Positions 16,263-24,667 of a DNA stretch of 49,261 nt are shown one piece after another (the first letter of the stretch is position 1; every line of letters starts with the position of its first letter). The DNA is from Promethearchaeota archaeon (GTDB lineage Archaea; Asgardarchaeota; Lokiarchaeia; Sigyniarchaeales; SOKP01): contig RDOA01000025.1 in assembly GCA_011364925.1 (NCBI GenBank), positions 1 to 49,261 of the forward strand, in the 5' to 3' direction. The notes under the pieces were generated by a model. The model was given only the letters and a program-made list of their open reading frames with translations, searched no databases and was not told the origin of the DNA. The position numbers and the translations under genes were made by a program.

Positions 16263-16433
16263 ATTTTTCACTTTTATGCAAAATTTTTTTTAGGTTTTGT
16301 AATGATTATTCAAAATAAAAATATTTTTAATATAATTTATAAAATACTTAAAGCAAAATTTAAAGATATAAAGTATTCTAGTGAGGATCGATGCGGATTT
16401 GAATTTTATCCCTCTCTTTGAGATTATAAAACT

Positions 16434-16501
16434 AATTCATATTCATATCTAACTGTTAGTTTTAAATTGATTTATTATTTCAGATAGTTTTACATCGGGA
16501 T
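16434..16501. repeat. 68-bp repeat, copy 2 (tail of EFR1-type gene)
   Basis: This direct copy of 12061-12128 (56/68 identical, no gaps) spans the last codons, the TAG stop and about 15 downstream bases of the EFR1-type gene. A HHPDVKL-type ending looks natural for EFR1 proteins, so this is probably the donor copy. That is my inference. Confidence 0.7.
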
Positions 16502-17366
16502 GGTGATATTTTTTATTATACGCTACGATCTCCCCATAAACTGCATCATTAGGACACCACACATAACACGCATAGCATGTTTCACAGCGATGCTGCCATA
16601 CAGGGCTATTATTTACCATTTTGATGTTTCCCACCGGGCATAATTTTGAGCAAATTCCACATCCATTGCATTTTTCGTTGACAGAAAAACTTTTATCTGC
16701 AAGATGGATAAGATCTTCAAAATCAAATAGGGTTTTGCCTTCAGAATTCTGCTTAGATACTTCAGCAAGGTTTTTATATCGAGAACGGAATGTGAACTTG
16801 GATAGACTAACAAGAGGCTTAAAAGGTGATCGTGTTGTCTCAAATATTCCTTCTTCGCGATTTTTTATACTTTTTATTATGATCTTAAGTTTTTTCTCCC
16901 ACGCATCGTAGAGTTCTTTTTGCTTATTGGAATCCTTTAGGACTTCTTCTCCAGAGTTAATCTCCCTACGAAAAAGCGCTCTCTTCATTTTTAATCCCGG
17001 GGAATATGGAACCGACAGTTGTATCGCAAACCCTGATGCTAATTTTATACCCTTTTGCTCTAGTAAAAGCTGTAATTGTTCAATTGTTTTCCTTGGACCA
17101 CCTGCGTGAGTACACACTGCAAACAAGTATGTAGAATAAGGGATTTTTAGCTTCTTCACAAACCTTTTAAGTATAAGTGGAATACCTCCAAAATCTGCGT
17201 AAAAAACGGGGAATATAATTCCGACAATATCTGCTGTAGTCGTTATGGTCTCTTTTTCGATAGTTGAAGATATCGAAATTAGTTCCCCATCCAAAATCCT
17301 TGCGATATCTTTTGCAACAACTAACGAATTTCCTGTTCCAGTGAAATAATAAATTTCTGAATTCAT
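16449..17366 (-). CDS. EFR1-type flavodoxin-ferredoxin fusion protein (305 aa)
   Basis: The N-terminal half is a flavodoxin domain: IYYFTGTGNSLVVAKDIA is the FMN phosphate loop and TADIVGIIFPVFYADFGGIPLIL the second loop. The C-terminal 75 residues carry two [4Fe-4S] motifs, CNGCGICSKLCPVGNI and CETCYACYVWCP. This domain order is that of EFR1-family flavo-ferredoxins common in anaerobes, soluble electron carriers of unknown partner. Its start lies 165 bp from the divergent acetyltransferase gene. Its end matches the tail of the methyltransferase at 12076. Confidence 0.9.
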   Translation of the reverse strand: MNSEIYYFTGTGNSLVVAKDIARILDGELISISSTIEKETITTTADIVGIIFPVFYADFGGIPLILKRFVKKLKIPYSTYLFAVCTHAGGPRKTIEQLQLLLEQKGIKLASGFAIQLSVPYSPGLKMKRALFRREINSGEEVLKDSNKQKELYDAWEKKLKIIIKSIKNREEGIFETTRSPFKPLVSLSKFTFRSRYKNLAEVSKQNSEGKTLFDFEDLIHLADKSFSVNEKCNGCGICSKLCPVGNIKMVNNSPVWQHRCETCYACYVWCPNDAVYGEIVAYNKKYHHPDVKLSEIINQFKTNS

Positions 17367-17531
17367 TCACTCATTTTCTAAATTTTTAAGTACAAAAGTC
17401 TTCGGTTACTTTTTAATTATTTTAAATAAAGTAATAACATTAGCGGATTATATTATCTTTCGTAAATATTCAATTTTTGCTCGATTATTGGTTTACGAAT
17501 TCTTTAAAATCCAATAAACTATTATTTTACT

Positions 17532-18155
17532 ATGCTATCAAAGGAAGATATAATAATTTTAGACAAAACTCAAATTAAAGCTGCAGGGGAAGTTTTGGGT
17601 CGTGCTTTAAAAGATGATCCTGTTACTATTTGGGATATTCCCGATAAAGAGAAAAGACATGCAGTGATAAAACATGTGTTCCAATTAACAAGTTGTTGGG
17701 GTGTGAAATTCGGCGAAACAGATGCGACATCTGAAAATTTAGAAGGTATTGCTGTATGGCTTCCTTACATCAACAAAGAATTTAAGGCAATAAATAACTT
17801 TGGATGCGTAATTAAATCTAAAATGTATAAATTGGGAAGACAAGCTTCCAAGAGGATAATACCTATCGAAGACCATAACGCAAAAATACATCGGAAATTT
17901 GCTCCTGCTGATCACTGGTACCTTCAAACGCTTGGCGTGGATCCCATTTATCAAGGAAAGGGATACGGAAGTTTGTTGATGGAATACATGCTTGAGAAAA
18001 TTGATACTTCTAAACCTCTACCTATCTTTCTCGAGACTTCTACCGAGATAAATGTGAAATTCTATAAAAGGTTCGGATTTGAGGTAGTTAGTGAAGGAAT
18101 TATCCCAGATACGGATGTTGAGCAGTGGCATCTCCTCCGAGGTGCTAAACATTAG
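17532..18155 (+). CDS. GNAT family N-acetyltransferase (207 aa)
   Basis: WYLQTLGVDPIYQGKGYGSLLMEYMLEKI holds the acetyl-CoA pyrophosphate loop (Q-G-K-G-Y-G, residues 141-146), and LPIFLETSTEINVKFYKRFGFEVVSEG is the C-terminal motif B region. The long N-terminal segment and the fold resemble the GNAT group that acetylates small molecules rather than ribosomal proteins. The gene has an ATG with no Shine-Dalgarno. The acceptor is unknown. Confidence 0.88.
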   Translation: MLSKEDIIILDKTQIKAAGEVLGRALKDDPVTIWDIPDKEKRHAVIKHVFQLTSCWGVKFGETDATSENLEGIAVWLPYINKEFKAINNFGCVIKSKMYKLGRQASKRIIPIEDHNAKIHRKFAPADHWYLQTLGVDPIYQGKGYGSLLMEYMLEKIDTSKPLPIFLETSTEINVKFYKRFGFEVVSEGIIPDTDVEQWHLLRGAKH

Positions 18156-18259
18156 GAGTGAATTTTTATAAGCTTTAAGGATTGAAACATAACAAAATAT
18201 AATCCTTAATTTTATTACTCTATTTTTTTCTCTACCTAAATAGTAAGAGGTGGAATTAT

Positions 18260-18874
18260 TTGGCTAGAATTAATGATGCTAATCAAGCAGAACCCAACTA
18301 TTTTTCGAGACTTTATAAATCCAACCCACCCTGGGATATTGGACACCCACAAAAAGCGTTTCAGCGATTATCTGAAGAGCTTAAAGTAAATGGAAGGATG
18401 CTGGATGTGGGTTGCGGTACGGGAGAAAATGCCTTGATGTTTGCCAAACTTGGATTTGATGTAGTCGGTATTGATTACGTTAAGTACGCCATCAATGATG
18501 CTATAGATAAAGCTAAGAAACAAGGGATTAATGCAGAATTTTATGTAATGAACGCTTTAGAACTCACAAACTTAGAACAAAAGTTTGATATTGTTATTGA
18601 TTCGGGATTATTTCATACATTTAGCAATTCTGAGAGGATCTTATTCAGAACAAGTCTTTCTAATGTTTTATCTATCAAGGGAACATACTATATGCTTTGC
18701 TTTAGCAATATTGAACCCCCTGGGTTTGGTCCAAGAAGAATTCGCAAGGAGGAAATATATGAGACTTTCACCGATAATTGGAATGTAATTTCAATTAAAC
18801 CTGAAATTTTCGAATCAACTTTTGGAGATGCACATTCTTGGTTGGCTAAAATACAATACCTTGGTAAAAGTTAA
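18260..18874 (+). CDS. class I SAM methyltransferase, TPMT/TehB-like (204 aa)
   Basis: SNPPWDIGHPQKAFQRL (21-37) is the thiopurine-methyltransferase-like entry motif (W-D-x-G-x-P) and RMLDVGCGTGENALMF (46-61) is SAM motif I, with VVGIDYVKYAI at strand 2 and FDIVIDSGLFHTF at strand 4. Members methylate thiols, halides, tellurite or selenium compounds, often as detoxification. The start is TTG at 18260, supported by AAGAGGTGG upstream (18245-18253). The aldo/keto reductase gene follows after 24 bp. Confidence 0.87.
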   Translation: MARINDANQAEPNYFSRLYKSNPPWDIGHPQKAFQRLSEELKVNGRMLDVGCGTGENALMFAKLGFDVVGIDYVKYAINDAIDKAKKQGINAEFYVMNALELTNLEQKFDIVIDSGLFHTFSNSERILFRTSLSNVLSIKGTYYMLCFSNIEPPGFGPRRIRKEEIYETFTDNWNVISIKPEIFESTFGDAHSWLAKIQYLGKS

Positions 18875-18898
18875 ATTAAAACTAAAATTCGAAGGTTT

Positions 18899-19738
18899 AT
18901 GGCAATGGAAAATTTAGATCTTGACACGAAGATAGAATTAAATAATGGAGTAAAAATGCCCGTATTTGGTTTTGGGACTTTTCGTGCAAAATCTGGAAAA
19001 GAAACTTATAACTCTGTCTCTCACGCTTTAAATGTTGGTTATAGATTGATTGATACAGCTACCCGGTATAAGAATGAAAGTGATGTTGGGAAAGCAATAA
19101 ACGATTCTGGTATCTCTAGAGATGAGATTTTTGTAACTACTAAATTGTGGAATTCTGACCATGGGTATAGCTCTGCGTTAAAAGCGTTTGACACGAGTCT
19201 TAAAAAACTTGGTCTTAGTTACATCGATTTATATTTAATTCACTGGCCAGTAAAAGGGTTGAGAATGGATTCTTGGAGGGCTTTAAAAGAATTATTACAA
19301 AAGGAGCGATGTAGGGCTATAGGTGTGAGTAACTATACAATCAATCATATTAAAGAAATTACTGACGACGATGGAGTGATTCCAGCTGTCAACCAGGTAG
19401 AATTTAGTCCATATACATATCAGAAAGAGTTGTTAGATTTTTTAAATTCCAAAAACATTAAACTGGAAGCTTATAGTCCCTTAACTAAGGGTTTCAAATT
19501 GAAGGATCCGAAGCTTATCGAAATAGCTGAAAAATATTCTAAGTCTTCGGCTCAGATATTATTACGATGGGCTTTACAAAAAAGCATCATAGTGATTGTG
19601 AAATCCTCACACCCCCAGAGAATTGAGGAAAATGCAAATGTTTTTAATTTCCAAATTTCTTCTGATGATATGTTAATTTTAGATAGTTTTGACGAAAATC
19701 TTCGTACTGGTTGGGATCCCACTACTATGACATCTTAG
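18899..19738 (+). CDS. aldo/keto reductase (279 aa)
   Basis: The catalytic tetrad is complete: D52 and Y57 (LIDTATRYKNE), K82 (TTKLW) and H115 (YLIHWP). IIVIVKSSHPQRIEENANVF is the NADPH-binding end of the barrel. It is a (beta/alpha)8 enzyme that reduces aldehydes or ketones with NADPH, like 2,5-diketogluconate reductases. Length is normal. It follows the methyltransferase gene by 24 bp, so both may share a transcript. Confidence 0.93.
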   Translation: MAMENLDLDTKIELNNGVKMPVFGFGTFRAKSGKETYNSVSHALNVGYRLIDTATRYKNESDVGKAINDSGISRDEIFVTTKLWNSDHGYSSALKAFDTSLKKLGLSYIDLYLIHWPVKGLRMDSWRALKELLQKERCRAIGVSNYTINHIKEITDDDGVIPAVNQVEFSPYTYQKELLDFLNSKNIKLEAYSPLTKGFKLKDPKLIEIAEKYSKSSAQILLRWALQKSIIVIVKSSHPQRIEENANVFNFQISSDDMLILDSFDENLRTGWDPTTMTS

Positions 19739-19918
19739 CTAGAAAAAGGCATAATTTACTTTTTAATTATTTAACATAAGGCGATAGCAGTCACAAATTA
19801 TAACTTCTTTAGTGCCCACTCAATTTTTGCATAGATTATTATGATAATGTTTAAATTACTTATTTGAACTTATTTTACACGAGATTTGTATAAATATTGT
19901 AAGGGAGATTAATTAAAA

Positions 19919-20080
19919 ATGAATGAAAAGAATGAAAAAATTATTGAAGTGGGATTTAAAAACGAATCTATTGAATCGTGTATAGATGTAAATGAAATCT
20001 TTAAATCTCTTGAAAATCCCGATATCAAAGAGAACCTTGATAAATGTTTAAATTCAAGCTCAAAACTCTTTACACATTAA
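19919..20080 (+). CDS. small unknown protein (53 aa), upstream of ferredoxin gene
   Basis: ATG at 19919 with AAGGGAG (19901-19907) as a well-placed Shine-Dalgarno opens a frame of 53 codons ending in TAA at 20080. The product is acidic and hydrophilic, with two cysteines (ESCIDVNEIF and LDKCLNSS) and no membrane segment. A TATA-like TATAAATA lies at 19889-19896. It is 50 bp upstream of the ferredoxin gene on the same strand. I recognise no family. The codon pattern and ribosome site make it a plausible gene, but it is short. Confidence 0.5.
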   Translation: MNEKNEKIIEVGFKNESIESCIDVNEIFKSLENPDIKENLDKCLNSSSKLFTH

Positions 20081-20130
20081 TATGATTATATTGGTTTGAA
20101 AGCATAAAATAACAAATTTGTTGAATTCAA

Positions 20131-20352
20131 ATGACTGATATAAAAAAATGGGAAGGAGAAGATCACTGGGTCGAGGTTGACTTAGATCGATGCATAGGGG
20201 CAGCAGAGTGCATAGATGTATGTCCTGCAGAAGTGTATGAATTAGTAGATGGAAAAGTTATTGCCGAGAATATTGGTGAGTGCACTGATTGCATGGCGTG
20301 TTTAGATGTGTGTCCCACGAATGCGATTTTAAATCATTCAGCTTGGGAATAG
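20131..20352 (+). CDS. dicluster ferredoxin, probably [3Fe-4S][4Fe-4S] (73 aa)
   Basis: The second cluster motif is complete: C51-x2-C54-x2-C57-x3-C61-P. In the first, the usual second Cys is Ala24 (C21-I-G-A-A-E-C27-x3-C31-P), so only three ligands remain, as in seven-iron archaeal ferredoxins that hold a [3Fe-4S] cluster. These small soluble proteins carry electrons from oxidoreductases such as AOR and 2-oxoacid oxidoreductases. The N-terminal 18 residues are extra compared with the smallest clostridial types. Confidence 0.92.
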   Translation: MTDIKKWEGEDHWVEVDLDRCIGAAECIDVCPAEVYELVDGKVIAENIGECTDCMACLDVCPTNAILNHSAWE

Positions 20353-20540
20353 AGAATTTCGGCGTAATTCGTTCTTACTCTTCTCGTTGATTAAATTCTC
20401 TTAGGTCCATTTCAGTTTTAAAAATAACCAGTACCGTAACAGTTTTATACAAAATTGTCTTAGACCACTTAACGAAATCTATATAGAAAGATCTATCATG
20501 TAATTTAATTTGTCAAAAAAAATGAAAGGAGGAATATTCA

Positions 20541-20840
20541 ATGGCATATATTGTTGTCACAGGAAGCTTTCCAGCTCATGTTGGAAAGGAAGTTGGACAA
20601 ACCTTTCTAAAACTAGAGAAATTGCCTGATTTTGTAAAAACTGAACATGTATTTAACACTGCACGGGATGACTACGCTTTTTTTACGATTTACGAGATTG
20701 AAGATGAAAGTAGATACTTCGAGGGTTTAAAGGCAATTACTAAAAGATTCTCGGGATATATGAACATAAAGGGTTATAAATATACGCTCCATCCAGTTTT
20801 AGAAGCAAAAGACGCCCTAAGTATGATCGGACTAGGGTAA
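20541..20840 (+). CDS. small unknown protein, possible dimeric alpha/beta-barrel fold (99 aa)
   Basis: A strong Shine-Dalgarno AAAGGAGG (20525-20532) precedes the ATG. The pattern is beta (AYIVVTGSF), helix (KEVGQTFLKLEKL), beta (FVKTEHVF), beta (DYAFFTIYEI), helix (ESRYFEGLKAITKRFSGY), beta (YKYTLHPVL). This is the ferredoxin-like beta-alpha-beta layout of dimeric alpha/beta-barrel proteins. I cannot name a family or substrate. No metal ligands are obvious. Confidence 0.65.
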   Translation: MAYIVVTGSFPAHVGKEVGQTFLKLEKLPDFVKTEHVFNTARDDYAFFTIYEIEDESRYFEGLKAITKRFSGYMNIKGYKYTLHPVLEAKDALSMIGLG

Positions 20841-20906
20841 AACAAAAATTTAATTCTTTTTTTTTTAGTTTAAAATAAACTTGGTTCTTCAAGATTTTCC
20901 ATATAT

Positions 20907-21848
20907 TTAGAATTTTAACTGAAACCAATTTAATAAACTCTGATTAAATTCGTACGTATTTTCCATATTTGATAAATGTCCCGCAGAAGGGATTATTGTC
21001 AAAGTTGCGTTTGATATAGCATTTTCCATCGTTTTTGCGATTTGTGGGGGAGTTATAGTATCATTCTCCCCAACCAATATTAGAACATTTACTTTTAAAC
21101 TTTCTAATACTTTAGAGGTATCGTTTCGACCTGCCATTCCACTTAATGCGTGTATAACTCCTAAAACTTTCTGATTTTTCATTATCTCTAGAATTTGGTT
21201 AGCGATTTTTACATTCTTCCTCTGCATGTTTTCAGAAATAACGCGTGAATGAAGAGTATCTAAAAAAGATTTTATTTGAGCATCTCGTTTGTATAACATT
21301 TTCAAAGTTATGTTAACTGATTTTTCGTTTGAATAAAAGTTCTGAGATGATTTCTCTAACATCGTTATAGTATTAAGCCTATTCTGTTTCTGATCTTCAT
21401 CGTCAGCATCGGGTTTTGTATCAATCAAAACTAAACCTTCAATGAGTTCGGGGTAATTTCTAATATACTCTAATGCGATATAGCCTCCCATAGAGCACCC
21501 TCCAAGGATGAGTCTTTGGATTTGAAAATAAGTCACAATGTCTTTTACAATTTCCACATAAGGCAAGAGATTTAATGGCTTTGAACTAAACGATTCGCTT
21601 TTTCCAAACCCAGGTAAATCAAGTAAGATTATCCTTATTATTCCTTTCTCTAAAGAAATCTCATTTAAAGTGTTAATAAAATTGTTGTCTTCAAAATTAT
21701 GAACATACATATCTGAATCAAAAGGAAATGCGTGGATAAAAATGAAATCACGAATATTTTCAAGAGAATTTTCAGATTTTTGAGGGAGAATAAGATACTT
21801 ACCTGATATTTTTAGTCCAGACTTTGTTGTATATTTAAAATTTTTCAT
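20907..21848 (-). CDS. alpha/beta hydrolase (313 aa)
   Basis: The nucleophile elbow is G-C-S119-M-G, the acid is in VLILVGENDTITPP and the histidine in IPSAGHLSNMEN, completing the Ser-Asp-His triad. FIHAFPFDSDMY provides the oxyanion HG-like turn. The shape is that of the enol-lactonase/esterase group. There is no signal peptide, so it is cytoplasmic. It is convergent with the 99-residue gene and stands alone. Confidence 0.9.
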   Translation of the reverse strand: MKNFKYTTKSGLKISGKYLILPQKSENSLENIRDFIFIHAFPFDSDMYVHNFEDNNFINTLNEISLEKGIIRIILLDLPGFGKSESFSSKPLNLLPYVEIVKDIVTYFQIQRLILGGCSMGGYIALEYIRNYPELIEGLVLIDTKPDADDEDQKQNRLNTITMLEKSSQNFYSNEKSVNITLKMLYKRDAQIKSFLDTLHSRVISENMQRKNVKIANQILEIMKNQKVLGVIHALSGMAGRNDTSKVLESLKVNVLILVGENDTITPPQIAKTMENAISNATLTIIPSAGHLSNMENTYEFNQSLLNWFQLKF

Positions 21849-22046
21849 TCTTTATTCTTTTAATACTCCTATTAATGCTGATGTAAATAAATAGTATAGG
21901 TCTCTATTTATTCAATTTGGCTATAAAATCTAGAAATTTTAGTAATTAAATCTATAATCTAATCAATTGCTTTTTTTATTTATCGTACCTTGTAATTTTC
22001 TAAATTGAACCGAATTGTTTTATTTGAATAAGATATTTGATATACC

Positions 22047-23426
22047 ATGGAACTCTCGGAAGATGATCTCAAAAATAGAACTATGAAAGTCTCAATCGCA
22101 GAGGGCTCTTTCGGAGTTTTAAGTAGCATGTTATCAGATAATTATATTATTCCCTTTGCGCTTAGCCTTAATTCAAGTCCTTTTCAGATTGGTATTTTGT
22201 CATCGCTCGGAAATTTAGTATCTCCTATAGGTCAAATTGTTGGATCTTATAGGATCGAATCATCTTCGAGAAAATCAATTTTATTAAGTGGAGTTACTGG
22301 AATGGCTGCTATTTGGCCACTCTATATTATTTTAGCCTTACTCTTTCAAGCTCAAATGATTCATCTGCTTATTCCTTGGTTGCTAATGAGTGTATACTTA
22401 ATTTACATGTTTTTTTCGGGAATTATGAGCCCCGCTTGGTTTTCTGTAATGGGTGATACTGTTCCTGAAAATTATAGAGGTAGATATTTTGCGAAACGTA
22501 ATCTTATAACAATCACAATTGCGCTCGCAGGAATTTTAATTTTATCTTATACATTGGACTGGTTTGATCTCCAAGGAACGATTTTCTTTGGATTTATTCT
22601 TATTTTTCTCGTAGGATTTTCAACACGCATAATATCTGTGTTCCTTTTTACAAAACATTATAATCCTCCATTCTACCTTGAAGCTGGGGACCATGTCAAG
22701 TTTGTTCAAATTATCAAAGAAATCCCTAAAACCAATTTTGGGAAATTCACACTCTTCGTCTCGTTAATAATGCTTGGACAATGGATTGCCCAACCTTTTT
22801 ATGCAATCTATTTGATTAACGATTTGCAACTAAATTATTCCATCTTCATTCTCATTAACATCTTTCCCTCCGTAATCTCACTATTTTTTTTTCCATTACT
22901 AGGAAAGCTTTGCGATAAATTTGGAAACGTGAAAATGCTCCAACTAGGGAGCGTCATCATCCCCATCTTACCAATTTTATGGATCATGTTTAATGCTCCA
23001 ATCGGAATCCTTCTTGTTCCTCAACTTCTAAATGGTATTGGATGGACAGCCTTTAATTTAGCTTGCTCGAATTTTATTTATGATAACATTCCTACAAAAA
23101 AAATTGGCATGTATATTGCATTTTATAACTCCTTATTAGGTATCTCTATTATAGTAGGTGGCTTGATAGGAAGCATGCTTGTGACATATATTCCTGTCAC
23201 CTTTATGAACACCTTCCATTTTATCTTTTTAATATCTGGGATCACGAGAATTGGGATAGTGATCTTTTTATTACCCAAGATAAAAGAAGTTCGCGTTACT
23301 ACCAAACCGATAATTAATTTGAAAAACATGACTGTCTATCGCTGGCTTTACGATTTAACTCTTCGAAATCATTCAAAAAGAAGGAAAAGAGTAATATCTG
23401 AAATAGAAAAAAAGGAAACAAAGTAA
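22047..23426 (+). CDS. MFS transporter (459 aa)
   Basis: About 12 predicted membrane helices with a loop after helix 4 (MGDTVPENYRGRYFAKRN) that is typical of MFS_1 proteins of archaea and firmicutes, and a second-half loop LGKLCDKFGNVKML matching the G-x3-D-x2-G-x3 motif. The last 20 residues are very basic (HSKRRKRVISEIEKKETK). The substrate is unknown. It is divergent from the hydrolase gene across 198 bp in which I see only AT-rich sequence. Confidence 0.87.
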   Translation: MELSEDDLKNRTMKVSIAEGSFGVLSSMLSDNYIIPFALSLNSSPFQIGILSSLGNLVSPIGQIVGSYRIESSSRKSILLSGVTGMAAIWPLYIILALLFQAQMIHLLIPWLLMSVYLIYMFFSGIMSPAWFSVMGDTVPENYRGRYFAKRNLITITIALAGILILSYTLDWFDLQGTIFFGFILIFLVGFSTRIISVFLFTKHYNPPFYLEAGDHVKFVQIIKEIPKTNFGKFTLFVSLIMLGQWIAQPFYAIYLINDLQLNYSIFILINIFPSVISLFFFPLLGKLCDKFGNVKMLQLGSVIIPILPILWIMFNAPIGILLVPQLLNGIGWTAFNLACSNFIYDNIPTKKIGMYIAFYNSLLGISIIVGGLIGSMLVTYIPVTFMNTFHFIFLISGITRIGIVIFLLPKIKEVRVTTKPIINLKNMTVYRWLYDLTLRNHSKRRKRVISEIEKKETK

Positions 23427-23479
23427 TTATAGATTAAAACAAATAGGCGATAAAATTACTTATTAACTATGGTATTAAG

Positions 23480-24412
23480 CTATACTTTTTTTAGCACAAA
23501 GTATAAAACTCCCAGTTCACCAGTTATAGATTCTTGCTCAGGGATTATTTCGTAATCTTGGTTAAAAATCCCTACAATTTCAAATCCACCTAATCGGGCG
23601 AATTCCTTGAATTCTGTATAAATCCATAATCTGAGTTCGTGTTTTTCTTCGACAACAATTTGGTTTCCGTTGTCGTTAACGACCATTCTAAAATCGATAT
23701 TTCGTAATTTTTTATTCACATCGTAATTTCTAACAACCCAACTTAAATTTATCTCAATGTGATCTGCCTTTACGCACCAAGTTTCATCGACTCTCTTCTC
23801 ATTTTTTATGTCATTACATTTGCAGCTAATTTCAACTATATATATACCCCCCTTGCTTAATGCTTCACTCATCGATTTGAAATGTGAGATTATCTCTTGA
23901 TCAGTTTTTAAATATCCTAAACTATTGATGCAAACATAAGCCGCATCAAATTTCTGATCAAATTTGAAAGATTTCATGTTAGCAATTACAGCATAAGCTT
24001 TAGTTAGCGAGATTCCATGTTCTTTCAGTCTTTTGTTAGAATATTTAACCATCGCTGGATTTAAGTCAAATCCCAGCACTTTATATCCTCCTGTAGCCAT
24101 TTTTTCTAAAAATAATCCCGGACCACATGCGGCTTCTAACACTTGAGTTACCGCGCGATCACCATAATTCTGAAAACATCTAATAAAGAAATCTATATCT
24201 CCTTTTGTTTCCCGCATGAACGCTAAATCATAGTATTTTGCTAAATTATAAAAATTGTGTTGAGGTTCCGCAATTATATCAGAATTTTCGCTTGAATTAT
24301 GGAAATAGAGATTTTCAACTAGTGTTCCACACTTTGAAGTAATATTTTCTTCCCGTTTATGTAAAGAATTTATTGATACTTGATTTTTTCCAAGATTTAA
24401 ATCATTAATCAT
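23480..24412 (-). CDS. class I SAM-dependent methyltransferase (310 aa)
   Basis: The SAM site is in QVLEAACGPGLFLEKM (92-107), with VLGFDLNPAMVKYSNKRL at strand 2 and FDAAYVCINSLGYLKTDQEI at strand 4. The C-terminal third is a beta-rich extension (RNIDFRMVVNDNGNQIVVEEKHELRLW), the usual lid of glycine-N-methyltransferase-like enzymes. The start is fixed at ATG 24412 by the Shine-Dalgarno GGAGGTAAT right upstream; the longer frame to 24436 would run through that site. Acceptor unknown. Confidence 0.87.
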   Translation of the reverse strand: MINDLNLGKNQVSINSLHKREENITSKCGTLVENLYFHNSSENSDIIAEPQHNFYNLAKYYDLAFMRETKGDIDFFIRCFQNYGDRAVTQVLEAACGPGLFLEKMATGGYKVLGFDLNPAMVKYSNKRLKEHGISLTKAYAVIANMKSFKFDQKFDAAYVCINSLGYLKTDQEIISHFKSMSEALSKGGIYIVEISCKCNDIKNEKRVDETWCVKADHIEINLSWVVRNYDVNKKLRNIDFRMVVNDNGNQIVVEEKHELRLWIYTEFKEFARLGGFEIVGIFNQDYEIIPEQESITGELGVLYFVLKKV

Positions 24413-24667
24413 TTTAATTACCTCCAATATAAACATTTTTGACTACTTATCTTTCCTTATCTATAAAATAAGCAAATTAGATTTAAAAATACAAATCTGT
24501 TTCTAAGGAAATTTTCATTTCCAACTTAACCCTTTAATTAAAACAAGTTTTATTAAGATTATGTTAGTTAACTCTGATATTAAAGCTTTTCTAAATTGTT
24601 AAGATTATTAATTATAGAACATATTCATTAAAATTTAAAAGAAAAATCAATTAATCTAAGATAGATT

